From: Solirubrobacteraceae bacterium
Lineage (GTDB): Bacteria > Actinomycetota > Thermoleophilia > Solirubrobacterales > Solirubrobacteraceae
Direction of reading: 5' to 3'
Length of the DNA: 44,453 nucleotides
NCBI GenBank assembly: GCA_016462625.1
Contig: JAEMSV010000008.1
Span: 23,022-67,474, forward strand
In this document: positions 15,419-25,661 of the stretch, piece by piece
Numbering within the stretch: position 1 is the stretch's first letter
Layout: the number at the start of each line of letters is the position of its first letter
Program-made: the position numbers and the translations under genes
The notes under the pieces: generated by a model
Databases searched by the model: none
What the model saw: the letters and a program-made list of their open reading frames with translations, nothing else
Told to the model about the DNA's origin: nothing

Positions 15419-16972
15419 CTACAACAGGCCGGCGAGCGACCCCGCGGCGTCCTGCGCGAGGTCGAAGAGCGGCTGCGGGTATACGCCGATCGCGAGGATG
15501 AGCGCGCCGAAGACGGCCGCGACGAGCACGACCTCCCACGGGGCGCCGGCCTCGTCGGCCTCCGGGCTGCCGCCCGCGATCACCGGCGGGCCGGGGGTGA
15601 TCCCGGCCGTGGTGGTCGGCGCGGCGACCTCGGGCGACTCGGTGATCCACATCGTCGCGACGACCTTCAGGTAGTACCCGAGGGAGATCATCGAGCCGAT
15701 CACGATCATCACGCCGAGCCACGTGTAGTCGCCCTCGACGGCGGCCTGGATCAGCGAGAACTTTCCGATGAAGCCGGCGGTCAGCGGGAAGCCCGCGAGA
15801 CCGAGGAGCGCCAGCGTGAGCGGCCACGCCAGCAGCGGGCGGGCCGTGCCGAGGCCCCGGTAGGCGCCGAGGTCGTCGCCGTCGGGCCGCTCGGCCTGGC
15901 GCGCGACGATCACCGCGAACGCCGCGAGGTTCATCACGGTGTAGGCGGCGAGGTAGAAGACCGTGGCCTCCACGCCGGCGCGCGATGCGACGACGACGCC
16001 CGTCAGGAGGTAGCCGGCCTGCGCGACGCCGGAGTAGGCGAGCATGCGCTTGAGCGAGCTCTGCCCGAGGGCGCCGACGTTGCCGACGACGATCGTGATC
16101 GCCGCGAGCACCGCGATCGCGGGCTGCCAGATGTCGCTGACCTCCAGCAGCGCGACGTTGAACAGCCGCAGCGTGATCCCGATCGCGGCGGCCTTCGTCG
16201 CGACCGCCATGAAGGCGGTGATCGGCGTGGGCGCGCCCTCGTAGACGTCAGGCGTCCACTGATGGAACGGGGCGACCGACGCCTTGAACGCGAGGCCGAC
16301 GACGACCAGGCCGACACCGGTCAGCAGCAGCGCGCTGTCGGCGATCGCAGGGTCGGTCAGGGCCTTGGCGATGTCGGCGAAGCCCGTGGAGCCCGTCGCG
16401 CCGTAGAGGAACGAGCTGCCGAACAGCAGCGTGGCCGAGCCGACCGAGCCGATGATCAGGTACTTCAGGCCGGACTCGAGCGCGCCCTCTCGGCGCATCT
16501 CGGTCGCGCACAGGACGTAGAGCGGAATCGAGAGGAGCTCGAGGCCGAGGAAGAGGGTGACGAGATCCGTCGCGCCGACGAGGACCACCATGCCCGCGAG
16601 CGACGCGAGCAGCAGCGAGTAGTACTCGCCGTGGGCCGACTCGCGCGGGGCGACGTGGCGCCAGGACAAGAGGACGGTCGCGAAGCCCGCGACGCAGAAG
16701 ATGGCCGTGAGCGCGTTCGTCAGGTCGTCGAGGCGCATCGCGCTGACGATCAGGTCGGACTGCTCGCCCCACTGCCAGATGGTCAGCCCGAACGCGGCGC
16801 CGATGGCGGCGAGCGCGACGAGCGGCACGAGGATCTCGCGCACCGGACGGGAGCGGAACAGGCCGAGCAGCAGGGCGATGATCGAGCCGCCGATCAGCGC
16901 GATGAGCGGCGAGAGGCCGGCCCAGTCGATGTCGGGGCCTTCGATCTTCGCGGCGGCGAGCAGCGGGGTCAC
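15419..16972 (-). CDS. nuoN: NADH-quinone oxidoreductase subunit N
   Basis: 517 residues, polytopic membrane protein and one of the three antiporter-like proton channels of complex I. The channel signature FHQWTPDVYEGAPTPITAFM lies near residue 240, with conserved Lys residues in the neighbouring helices (FKASVAP and FMAVATKAA). It is the last gene of the operon, overlapping nuoM by 4 bases. It ends 15 bases before the palindromic repeat that probably terminates the transcript. A loop near the C-terminus (about 455-490) is Gly/Pro/Thr-rich and lengthens the protein relative to E. coli (485). Confidence 0.97.
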   Translation of the reverse strand: MTPLLAAAKIEGPDIDWAGLSPLIALIGGSIIALLLGLFRSRPVREILVPLVALAAIGAAFGLTIWQWGEQSDLIVSAMRLDDLTNALTAIFCVAGFATVLLSWRHVAPRESAHGEYYSLLLASLAGMVVLVGATDLVTLFLGLELLSIPLYVLCATEMRREGALESGLKYLIIGSVGSATLLFGSSFLYGATGSTGFADIAKALTDPAIADSALLLTGVGLVVVGLAFKASVAPFHQWTPDVYEGAPTPITAFMAVATKAAAIGITLRLFNVALLEVSDIWQPAIAVLAAITIVVGNVGALGQSSLKRMLAYSGVAQAGYLLTGVVVASRAGVEATVFYLAAYTVMNLAAFAVIVARQAERPDGDDLGAYRGLGTARPLLAWPLTLALLGLAGFPLTAGFIGKFSLIQAAVEGDYTWLGVMIVIGSMISLGYYLKVVATMWITESPEVAAPTTTAGITPGPPVIAGGSPEADEAGAPWEVVLVAAVFGALILAIGVYPQPLFDLAQDAAGSLAGLL

Positions 16973-18696
16973 GGGGTCACCTGCACTTCGGGTTCGCCGG
17001 CGGCACCTGCGGCGGGGTCAGCCTGGAGGGGCTGGCCGGTGTTCCGGTCGTAGGGGACAGCGCCGGGAGTGCCCTCGGGGACCTCTTGGCCGTCAAGGAC
17101 CCAGGCGATGTCGGCGGTCTGTGGTGCGGCGGCGGGGTCGACGGGCGCGGCACCTTCGGCTCCGGCCTCCGTCTCGGCGGCCTGAGCCTCCTCCTCGACT
17201 CCGTAGCCGGGCCCGATCTCACCGAGAATGGCGCGGGCCGGCGCGACCGCCGCGGCGGTCGTCTTCTCGCTGCGCTCCAGCGCGAACTGCGGGTACAGGC
17301 CGAACGCGACGATCAGCAGGACGACGGGGACGAGGACGAAGCCGTCCGCCACGCGCAAATCACGCGAGTCGACGTCTGGCCCGACCCGGTTGTGCATCGC
17401 GCGGATGAACAGCCGCAGCGCGTAGATCGAGGCGAGCACGACGCCGGCGCTCGCGAGGATCGCGATCGCCATGTTCGTCTTGAAGACGCCGAGCAGGATC
17501 AGGAACTCGCCGACGAAGTTCGACGAGCCGGGCATCGCCAGCAGCGCGAAGGTCGTGATCACGAAGAAGACGGCGAGCACCGGCGCCTTGAACGCGATGC
17601 CGCCCATGTCCCGGATGTCCTCCGAGCCACCGGCGCGCGCGGCGAGCAGCGCGAGGATGAACATCGCGGGCAGCGTCACCAGGCCGTGGTTGACCGACTG
17701 GAGGATCGCGCCCTGCGCGCCTGTGCCCTCGATGGCGAAGATCCCGAGCGTGATGAAGCCGAGCTGGGCGATCGACGAATAACCAAGGATGAGCCGGGCG
17801 TTCGTCTGCGTGAACGCCATCGCGCTGCCGTAGATGATCGTGATCAGCGCGATGATCAGCATCAGCGTCTGGAAGTCGGCGGCGGCGTCGGGGAACAGCG
17901 GCAGCGACACGCGCAGGAAGCCGTAGGCGGCGACCTTGCTCAGCACGCCGCTGAACAGCGCCAGCGCGGGCAGCGGCATCGCGCTGTACCCGTCGGGCAG
18001 CCAGCCGTGCACGGGGAACGCGGGCATCTTGACGAGGAACGCCGCGGCGAAGAACAGGAAGATCCACTTCTGCGAGCCCTCGGAGAGCCCGGCCTCCTGG
18101 ATCGCCGAGAAGGCGAAGTCCACGCCGTGGCCCGTGCCCTCGGCCGCGAGCACGCCCGTGGCCACCGCGGCGGTGAGCATCAGCAGCGAGCCGATCAGCG
18201 TGTAGATCACGAGCTTCGTCACGGCCGGCACGCGGTTCGGTCCGCCCCACCCGACGGTGAGGAAGTAGAACGGCACCAGCATCAGGTCGAAGAACACGAC
18301 GAACAGCGCCAGGTCCTGCGCCAGCAGCGCGCCAAGGACGGCGCTCTCGCCGATCCCCAGCCACAGGAAGAACGTGCCGGCGTTCGGCCACTCCTTGAGG
18401 TTCGCCCACAGCGTCGCGCCGAACCACAGCACCGCGGTGAGCAGCAGGAGGAAGACGTTCAGGCCGTCGACGCCGAGCTTGTAGTTGATGCCGAGGGCTT
18501 TGATCCAGTTGTCGTCGGTGACGTACTGGAGGCCGGCCTTGCCGGAATCGAAGTCGACGACGTACGTGATCGCGTAGGCGAGCGTCAGCAGCGTGCCGAG
18601 AAGGGCCACGCGGGGCGAGAGCTTGTTCGGCACCAGGGCGGCGAGTAGCCCGAACGCGGCGGGCAGCCCGAGCATGATGGAGAGGTGCAGGGTCAC
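16969..18696 (-). CDS. nuoM: NADH-quinone oxidoreductase subunit M, with unusual channel residues and long tail
   Basis: 575 residues, an antiporter-like proton channel of complex I. Conserved K223 (LVKMP) and HGWLPD (230-235) identify it. Two deviations are visible. The essential glutamate of helix 5 in E. coli NuoM (E144) corresponds to D137 here (FFDLMLVPFYFL). The usual DAHxxAPTxxSV..A after HGWLP reads DGYSAMPLPALALFSG. After the last membrane helix there is an Ala/Pro/Glu-rich, apparently disordered tail of roughly 80-90 residues ending PEVQVTP, absent in most relatives. NuoL and NuoN here keep the classical motif. Overlaps nuoL and nuoN by 4 bases each. Confidence 0.96.
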   Translation of the reverse strand: MTLHLSIMLGLPAAFGLLAALVPNKLSPRVALLGTLLTLAYAITYVVDFDSGKAGLQYVTDDNWIKALGINYKLGVDGLNVFLLLLTAVLWFGATLWANLKEWPNAGTFFLWLGIGESAVLGALLAQDLALFVVFFDLMLVPFYFLTVGWGGPNRVPAVTKLVIYTLIGSLLMLTAAVATGVLAAEGTGHGVDFAFSAIQEAGLSEGSQKWIFLFFAAAFLVKMPAFPVHGWLPDGYSAMPLPALALFSGVLSKVAAYGFLRVSLPLFPDAAADFQTLMLIIALITIIYGSAMAFTQTNARLILGYSSIAQLGFITLGIFAIEGTGAQGAILQSVNHGLVTLPAMFILALLAARAGGSEDIRDMGGIAFKAPVLAVFFVITTFALLAMPGSSNFVGEFLILLGVFKTNMAIAILASAGVVLASIYALRLFIRAMHNRVGPDVDSRDLRVADGFVLVPVVLLIVAFGLYPQFALERSEKTTAAAVAPARAILGEIGPGYGVEEEAQAAETEAGAEGAAPVDPAAAPQTADIAWVLDGQEVPEGTPGAVPYDRNTGQPLQADPAAGAAGEPEVQVTP

Positions 18697-20714
18697 GAGT
18701 TCGCCAGGAAGTAGAAGGTCACGGCGATCGTCCCGACCGCGAACGCGGCGGCGTAGTAGCGCATGAGGCCCGACTGGACCCCGCGGACCGCGGCGGACGC
18801 GGACTTCACGAGCCCGGTCGTGCCGCCGGTCAGCACGCCGTTGATGACGATGCGCTCGACCTGCTGGTTGAAGAACCGGCCCGTCCAGGCGCCGGGGCGC
18901 ACGATCAGGAAGTCGATCGCCTCATCGAACCACCACTTGTGGAACGAGAGCGAGTACAGCGGGCGGAAGCGGTCGATGAGCGACAGCGACATGCCGGGGC
19001 GCTTGATCCAGATGAAGTAGGCGAGCGCGATGCCCAGGACGCCGAGCGTCGCGCCCAGGGCCATGCCGCCGAAGGTCAGGCTGTCCGAGGGGTGCAGCGA
19101 GTGGAAGTAGTGCGACTCCTCGAACGTCGGCTCGAGGAACGTATCGACCCAGTGGGTGACGGTCGGGATCTGCAGCGCGCCCGACACCGTCGCCAGGAAG
19201 GCCAGGACGCCCATCGCGATCTTCATCTCCGGAGAGCGCTCGGCGATGTGGTGCTCAGGGCCGGGGAAGCCGACCTGCGTGTCCTCGGGCTCGCCGTTGG
19301 CGGGGTTCACGTGCTCGCCGTGGGCGAGATGCCCGGCCGCGAGCTCCTTGGCCTCCTCGACGGGCTCGCCCCAGAACGCCCGGAAGATCAGGCGGAACGT
19401 GTAGACGGCCGTCATGAACGCGGCGATGTAGCCGATGACCGCGAGTGCGACGTGGAAGCCGCCGCGGTCGGCGGTGTACGTGAGGATCTCGTCCTTCGAG
19501 AAGAAGCCCGAGAACGGCGGGATGCCGGAGAGCGCCAGGCCGCCGACGATGAAGCAGCCGTACGTGAACGGCATCGGCTTGCGGAAGCCGCCCATCTTGT
19601 CGAGGTTCTGGACGTTCGCCATCGCCGCGATGACCGAGCCGGCCGCCATGAAGAGGAGCGCCTTGAAGAAGGCGTGCGTCATGAGGTGGAACAGGCCCGC
19701 GACGTACGCGCCCGAGCAGACGGCCATGACCATGTAGCCGATCTGGGACATGGTCGAGTAGGCGATGACCCGCTTGAGGTCGGTCTGGGTCAGCGCGATG
19801 GTCGCGGCGATGAAGAGCGTGAGGCAGCCGATGATTGCCCCGACGTTCGCGGCGGCCGGCGCCTGCTCGAAGAGCGGCCACATGCGCGCGATCAGGTAGA
19901 CGCCCGCGGTGACCATCGTGGCCGCGTGGATCAGGGAGGAGACCGGGGTCGGGCCCTCCATGGCGTCCGGGAGCCAGGTGTGGAGCGGGACCTGGGCGGA
20001 CTTCGCAAACGCGCCGACCAGCAACAGGAGGCAGCCCGCGACGAGGTCACCGTCGTTGGTCGAGGCGAAGGCCGCGCCCTCCTCGATCTCCTTGAACGTC
20101 GTCAGGAAGTCGAGCGAGCCGGTGCCCTTGAAGATGAAGTACGTGCCGAGCACGAGGCCGACGTCGCCGAGCACGTTGATGACGAACGCCTTGATGCCCG
20201 CGTTGGTCGCCGTGGTGCGGCGGTACCAGTACGAGATCAGCATGTACGACGCGGCGCCGACGAAGGCCCAGCCGACGATCAGGATCAGGAAGTTGCCCGC
20301 CAGGACCAGCACGAGCATCGAGAAGACGAAGAAGTTCAGGTACGAGAAGAACCGCACGTAGCCCTCGTCGCTCTTCATGTAGCCCACCGAGTAGAGGTGG
20401 ATGAGCGACGAGACGCCGGTCACGACGAGCGCCATGTACATCGCGAGCGGGTCGATCAGCAGCGAGAGCTCCGCGTCGACGCCCAGCGTCTTTGCGTAGG
20501 TCCACGCGACGGACGTGTGCTGCTGCGCGTCGCCGGGGAGGTCCTTGAGGCTGATCGTCGCGACGACGACGCACGCGAACGAGGCGAACAGGAAGAACGT
20601 GCCGATGATCCCGGCCGTCTTGCCCGCGAAGACCTTGAAGCCGAGGCCGTTGATGATCGCGCCGGCGAGGGGCAGGCACAGGGCCAGCCAGGTGAACGTC
20701 TCCGCGGTCTTCAT
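18693..20714 (-). CDS. nuoL: NADH-quinone oxidoreductase subunit L
   Basis: 673 residues, the distal antiporter-like proton channel of complex I with the long lateral helix. HTWLPDAMEGPTPVSSLIHA is the classical channel signature; VGWAFVGAASYMLISYWYRR gives the helix 5 region with a Gly-Trp-Ala-Phe where many have W-E. A hydrophilic insertion (about 455-500, rich in His/Glu/Gly) precedes the C-terminal helices, and the last segment contains the amphipathic lateral helix and final anchor. Length exceeds E. coli (613) mainly through that insertion. Overlaps nuoK and nuoM by 4 bases. Confidence 0.97.
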   Translation of the reverse strand: MKTAETFTWLALCLPLAGAIINGLGFKVFAGKTAGIIGTFFLFASFACVVVATISLKDLPGDAQQHTSVAWTYAKTLGVDAELSLLIDPLAMYMALVVTGVSSLIHLYSVGYMKSDEGYVRFFSYLNFFVFSMLVLVLAGNFLILIVGWAFVGAASYMLISYWYRRTTATNAGIKAFVINVLGDVGLVLGTYFIFKGTGSLDFLTTFKEIEEGAAFASTNDGDLVAGCLLLLVGAFAKSAQVPLHTWLPDAMEGPTPVSSLIHAATMVTAGVYLIARMWPLFEQAPAAANVGAIIGCLTLFIAATIALTQTDLKRVIAYSTMSQIGYMVMAVCSGAYVAGLFHLMTHAFFKALLFMAAGSVIAAMANVQNLDKMGGFRKPMPFTYGCFIVGGLALSGIPPFSGFFSKDEILTYTADRGGFHVALAVIGYIAAFMTAVYTFRLIFRAFWGEPVEEAKELAAGHLAHGEHVNPANGEPEDTQVGFPGPEHHIAERSPEMKIAMGVLAFLATVSGALQIPTVTHWVDTFLEPTFEESHYFHSLHPSDSLTFGGMALGATLGVLGIALAYFIWIKRPGMSLSLIDRFRPLYSLSFHKWWFDEAIDFLIVRPGAWTGRFFNQQVERIVINGVLTGGTTGLVKSASAAVRGVQSGLMRYYAAAFAVGTIAVTFYFLANS

Positions 20715-21010
20715 CCCTGCAGCGCCTTCAGCTCGTCGACGTCGATGGGCAGCTTGCGGCGGTAGATCGCGACGACGAGGCCGAGACCGACGCAGACCTC
20801 ACAGGCCGCGACGACCATCACGATGATCGCGAAGATCTGGCCGTCGCCGTTGCCGTGCATGCGGCTGAAGGCGATCAGCGAGAGGTTCGCCGCGTTGAGC
20901 ATCAGCTCGAGGCACAGCAGGATCACGAGCGGGTTGCGCCGCACGAGAACCCCGGAGAGGCCGATGCAGAAGATGATCGCGCTGACGGCGAGGTACCAAC
21001 CGATCGCCAT
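20711..21010 (-). CDS. nuoK: NADH-quinone oxidoreductase subunit K
   Basis: 99 residues with three membrane helices. The conserved buried glutamate is in LLCLELMLNAANL (about 32-44), and VVAACEVCVGLGLVVAIYRR supplies the second acidic helix residue; both take part in the proton path of the membrane arm. Length is standard. The gene starts 3 bases after the nuoJ stop and overlaps nuoL by 4 bases. Confidence 0.97.
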   Translation of the reverse strand: MAIGWYLAVSAIIFCIGLSGVLVRRNPLVILLCLELMLNAANLSLIAFSRMHGNGDGQIFAIIVMVVAACEVCVGLGLVVAIYRRKLPIDVDELKALQG

Positions 21011-21013
21011 GGC

Positions 21014-21640
21014 TCAGCGCACGTCCTTCGCGCCGGAGCGCCCGCTGACACCCTCGGCCATCGTGCCGAGGCCCTCGGGCGACAGGAGCTGGGCGACGGA
21101 GATGCGGCCCTCGACGAGATCGACGTCGGCGTCGGTCGCGCGGCGACGCGCGAGCACGACGGCGCCGACGGCCGCCATGAGCAGCAGGAACGACGCGACC
21201 TCGAAGGCCAGCAGGAAGTCCGTGAGCAGCAGCTTGCCGATCTCGGCGGGCTGGCCGAAGCCGGGCTCGTAGGGCGCGCCCTCCTCGCCGACGGCGCTCA
21301 GGCCCGAGCCGAGCGCGGCGATCAGGAGCTCGATGAGCAGCACCACGGCGACCACGACGCTCGCGATTCGCAGGGACCTCGCGCCGGCGGGTGCGATCGG
21401 CTCCGCCGAGCCACCCACGTAGGAGACGACGAAGACGTAGAGCACCATCACGGCGCCCGCGTACACGACGACCTGGGCCGCCGCGACGAACTCCGCGCGC
21501 AGCAGCAGGAACAGCGCAGCGAGGCACAGCAGGTGCGAGACCAGCGCGAGCACGCTGTAGAAGGGATTGCGCATCGCGATCACGCCGATCGCTCCCGCGA
21601 TGGCGCCGATGGCGCTGATGAAGAAGAAGACTTCAGCCAT
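21014..21640 (-). CDS. nuoJ: NADH-quinone oxidoreductase subunit J
   Basis: 208 residues, five predicted helices. The N-terminal MAEVFFFISAIGAIAGAIGV and QVVVYAGAVMVLYVFVV near helix 3 are characteristic; the latter contains the pi-bulge helix involved in coupling. A hydrophilic C-terminal extension of about 50 residues is predicted cytoplasmic. It begins 19 bases after the nuoI stop, the largest gap in the operon, and is followed 3 bases later by nuoK. Confidence 0.96.
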   Translation of the reverse strand: MAEVFFFISAIGAIAGAIGVIAMRNPFYSVLALVSHLLCLAALFLLLRAEFVAAAQVVVYAGAVMVLYVFVVSYVGGSAEPIAPAGARSLRIASVVVAVVLLIELLIAALGSGLSAVGEEGAPYEPGFGQPAEIGKLLLTDFLLAFEVASFLLLMAAVGAVVLARRRATDADVDLVEGRISVAQLLSPEGLGTMAEGVSGRSGAKDVR

Positions 21641-21659
21641 GGTTCTGCGGCGGGGGAAC

Positions 21660-22193
21660 CTACTCGCCTTCGGCGCGGAGCGGAGTGCGCTCCAGCGGCT
21701 CGGCGAGCAGCATCTCCTTGGTGAAGATCAGGTCAGACCGCTGGTAGTCGGACATCTCGAAGTCGTGGCCCATCGTGATGGCGTCGAACGGGCACGCCAC
21801 CTCGCAGTAGCCGCAGAAGATGCAGCGGCTGAGGTTGATCTCGTAGACCGCGGCGTACCGCTCGCCCGCGCTCACGCGGTGATCGGCGGTGTTCTCGGCG
21901 GCGACCACGCGGATGCAGTCCGCCGGGCAGGCCGCGGCGCACAGGGAGCAGCCGACGCACTTCTCCAGGCCGGTGTCCTCGAAGCGATGCAGGCGGTGAC
22001 GGCCGCGGAACCGCGGGTACACCGGCACCTTCTCCTCCGGGTAGGAGATGGTCGTCGGCCCCTCGAACACGCGGGCCATCGTCGTCTTCAGGCCGCGCAG
22101 CGTCTCGCCGAAGGCGCGATACACACCGCCGGGGCCACCGGGGGTCGGGCCGCGGAGGACCTCGACGATGTCGTCGCCAGGCTCGTACGTCAT
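21660..22193 (-). CDS. nuoI: NADH-quinone oxidoreductase subunit I (two 4Fe-4S clusters)
   Basis: 177 residues. Two CxxCxxCxxxCP motifs hold clusters N6a and N6b, which pass electrons towards NuoB: C79, C82, C85, C89 (KCVGCSLCAAACPADC) and C124, C127, C130, C134 (CIFCGYCEVACPFDAI), with the customary exchange of the fourth cysteine between motifs. An N-terminal stretch of about 60 residues carries the short amphipathic membrane-contact helix. The ATG at 22193 overlaps the nuoH stop by 4 bases, so I reject the longer in-frame extension upstream. Confidence 0.97.
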   Translation of the reverse strand: MTYEPGDDIVEVLRGPTPGGPGGVYRAFGETLRGLKTTMARVFEGPTTISYPEEKVPVYPRFRGRHRLHRFEDTGLEKCVGCSLCAAACPADCIRVVAAENTADHRVSAGERYAAVYEINLSRCIFCGYCEVACPFDAITMGHDFEMSDYQRSDLIFTKEMLLAEPLERTPLRAEGE

Positions 22194-23209
22194 GTCTCGA
22201 CCACCAGGATTGCCGTGATGAGGGTGTTGAGCGTCGCGAGCGGGAGGAGGACCTTCCATCCGAAGCTCATCAGCTGGTCGTAGCGCAGGCGCGGAAGCGT
22301 CGCGCGGATCCAGATGAAGAAGAAGCAGAGGACCGAGATCTTCGCGATCACGACGATCGGGTCGACCCACGTGGGTGGATCGACGAACGGGAGCATCCAG
22401 CCACCGAGGAAGAGCGTCACCGCGAGGCCCGAGAGGATGATGATGTTGAAGTACTCCGCCATGTAGTACGTGGCGAACTTCGACCCGCCGTACTCGGTGT
22501 TGTAGCCGCCGACGAGCTCGGCGTCGGCCTCGGTCAGGTCGAACGGCGCGCGGTTCGTCTCCGCGAACGCCGCGACCAGGAAGATCAGGAACCCGACGAA
22601 CTGCGGGACGATGTACCAGACGCCGTCCTGCGCCTCGACGATCTCCGTCAGGGACAGGGTGCCGGCGGTCATCAGCACGCCGACGACGGCCAGGCCGCCC
22701 GCGACCTCGTAGGAGATCAGCTGCGCGGCGGCGCGCATCGCGCCGAGGAACGAGTACTTCGAGCCGGACGCCCAGCCGCCGAGCATCAGCCCGTAGAACG
22801 CGATCGCCCCGAAGGCGAAGACGTAGAGGATGCCGATCGACAGGTCGACGCCGTAGAGGCCGACCTCCGTGCCCCCGATGTCGACGGTGTTCCCGAACGG
22901 GATCGCCGCCCACGAGGCCGACGCGGTGAGGATCGAGATGATCGGCGCCAGCGCGAAGAGGAAGCCGACCGAGGTCTTCGGGCGGAAGTCCTCCTTCCAC
23001 AGCAGCTTGCCGATGTCGGCCATCGGCTGCAGCGCGCCGAACGGGCCCACGCGGTTCGGGCCGTAGCGGTTCTGGAAGCGGCCGAGGATCTTGCGCTCGG
23101 CGAGCAGGACGATCGGGATCAGCTGGACGCCGACCAGGAAGATGATCACGCCCTTGAGGAGCTGGATCCACCAGGCCTCGTAGAAGCCGACTTCGGCGAG
23201 GATCGTCAT
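22190..23209 (-). CDS. nuoH: NADH-quinone oxidoreductase subunit H
   Basis: 339 residues, eight-helix membrane subunit forming the quinone site with NuoB and NuoD. The highly conserved first loop GRFQNRYGPNRVGPFGALQP and the loop AFAETNRAPFDLTEADAELV are both intact and carry the acidic residues of the proton entry funnel. Standard length. Overlaps nuoG by 4 bases upstream and nuoI by 4 bases downstream. Confidence 0.98.
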   Translation of the reverse strand: MTILAEVGFYEAWWIQLLKGVIIFLVGVQLIPIVLLAERKILGRFQNRYGPNRVGPFGALQPMADIGKLLWKEDFRPKTSVGFLFALAPIISILTASASWAAIPFGNTVDIGGTEVGLYGVDLSIGILYVFAFGAIAFYGLMLGGWASGSKYSFLGAMRAAAQLISYEVAGGLAVVGVLMTAGTLSLTEIVEAQDGVWYIVPQFVGFLIFLVAAFAETNRAPFDLTEADAELVGGYNTEYGGSKFATYYMAEYFNIIILSGLAVTLFLGGWMLPFVDPPTWVDPIVVIAKISVLCFFFIWIRATLPRLRYDQLMSFGWKVLLPLATLNTLITAILVVET

Positions 23210-25661
23210 GCCTTCGTGACCTCCGCGAGCGGCTCGGTGATGGCGGCGGCGGGCGCGGTCTCCAGGCCCTCCTCGATGAAGACGCTGCCCTCGGGCGTGC
23301 CGGTCCGCAGATGCGCGATGGCCTCGACGCCGCCGACGGTGATGTGTTCGCCGTGCGCGATGCCGAGCCGCTCGGCGTCGGCGGGCGCGAGCTCGGCGCG
23401 CTGCTTGGGCACGAGGAACTGCAGAGCGGGCGAGGCCTCGACCTCGGGCGCCGTCCAGACCGAGCGGAACGTGCCGAGGCGCAGCTTGCCGTTGGGCGAC
23501 GGTGCCGTGGCGGGCGCGGCCAGCGTGAACGGCGCGCTATCACCGGCGGGGAACGCCGATGCGGCCTCCGTGTCGACCCAGCGCAGGCCAGTGCCGCCGA
23601 TCAGGTCGAGCGTCAGCCCGGCGTAGAAGGGGACGGCCTCGGTGATCTGCGTGAAGACCATCGGGGCGGTGAGCGCCGCGGGGTCGAGGCCGATCTTCTT
23701 GGCCAGCTCGGCGAGCACCTGCCACTCGGCATGGGTATCCCCCGGATGGCCGATCGCCTGGCGCATGCGCTGCAGGCGGCCGTCGGCGTGGGTGAGCGTG
23801 CCCTCCTTGGAGGCGGACGGCTCGGTCGGGAAGATCACGGTCGCGTAGTCGCGGACGCCCTCGGTGAGGAATGCGCTGTGCGCGATGACCGTCGAGGCGC
23901 GGTCGAGTGCGGACTCCCACGTCGCGCGGTCGGGCAGATCGCGCAGCGGGTCGACGTGCAGGAAGTACAGCGCGGGGAGCTCGCCGGCGGCCGCGGCGGC
24001 GGCGATGCCGGGCGTGTCGAGCCCGTCGTCGGCGGGGGTAAGGCCCGGGCCGACACCCGGCAGCACACCGACCTCGCGCAGGCCGCGCGAGTTCGAGCCG
24101 GCGGGGATCTGCAGCAGCCCGGCACCGTCGCGGGGCGTCGGGATCAGGCGCGACGCGACGTTCAGCAGGCCGTGCGCGGCGTTCTCGCGCTGCGGGCCGT
24201 GCGTGAGGCGCTCGCCCCAGACGATCACGATGTCCTCGCCGGCGTCCTTCAGGAGCGCGGCGACGGCGTCGACCGACTCCTTGTCCGAGCCCGCGGCGCT
24301 CGCCAGCGCGGCGATGTCGCCGCCACCGCTGAGCGCGGCGTCGAGCGCGGCGACGAACGCCTCACCGGCGCCCGGCGCGAAGCGCGCGGACACGTGGGCG
24401 TTCGCGTCGAGCGACGAGGGGCGGCTCGTGGCCACCGCCAGCTTCAGCGAGTTGCGGCGCACGCCCTTGCGGACCCGGAGGTCCAGGATCGGCATGTCGT
24501 CGACGAGCTCGGTGTCGAGGACGAGGACCGCGTGCGCGAACTCCACGTCCGGCACGGAGGCCTGGTTGGCGGGGGCGTTCAGCGCCGCGTGCAGGCTGAG
24601 CGGCAGCTTCCCGCCGGAGCGCGAGTCGATATGAGGGCTGTCCAGGCCCTCGCGCACGATGCGCTGGAGGAGGAAGCCCTCCTCGTTCGTGGTCGAGCCG
24701 CCGGCGATCGCCCCGACGTTGCCCTTGGCGCGGCCGAGCGCCTTCGACGCCTCCTCGAGCGCGCGCTCCCACGTGACCTCACGCAGGACGCCGCCGTCGC
24801 GGATCATCGGCGAGGTGATGCGTTCGTCGACGTGCATCGCCTGGTAGCCGAAGCGCCCGCGATCGCACAGCCAGCCGTCGTCGACCTGCGCGTTGTCCCG
24901 CGCGAGGACGCGCAGCACGCGCTCGTCGCGCACGGTGTACGAGACGTTGCACTGGCCGGGGCAGAGGTTGCAGACCGAGCCCGACTGCTCGATGTCCCAC
25001 GGGCGCGCGCGGAAGCGGTAGGGCCGCGACGTCAGCGCGCCCACCGGGCACAGCTCGATGATGTTGCCGCTGAACGGCGCGACGTACGGGTGGCCGTCGA
25101 ACGTGCCGACGTACGTGTCCGCGCCGCGTTCGGTGAAGACCAGCTGGTAGTCCTCGGAGACCTCCTGGCTGAACCGCACGCAGCGGTAGCAGAGGATGCA
25201 GCGCTCGCGGTCGATCGCGATGAGCGGGGAGAGCGCGAGCGGCTTCTCGAAGTGGCGCTTGGGCTCGACCATCCGCGACTTGCCGCGGCCCCAGCCGTAC
25301 GAGATGTCCTGCAGCGGGCACTCGCCGCCCTTGTCGCAGACCGGGCAGTCGAGCGGGTGGTTGACGAGCAGGAACTCGACGACCGAGTTCTGCGCGGTCT
25401 GCACCTTCTCGGTCTGCGTGTGGACGACCATGCCGTCCTTGACGGGCGTCGCGCAGCCGGCCTGCAGCTTCGGGATGCCCTCGATCTCGACGAGGCACAT
25501 GCGGCAGGCGCCGACGGGCGCGCCGAGCTTGGGCTCGTAACAGAAGATGGGGATCTCGATGTCGCCGAGCTTCGCGGCGTCGACGAGCATCATGCCCTCG
25601 GCGGCCTCGACCTCACGGCCGTCGATCGAGAACGTGATGAGCTTCGGTTCGGGGCGCGGCA

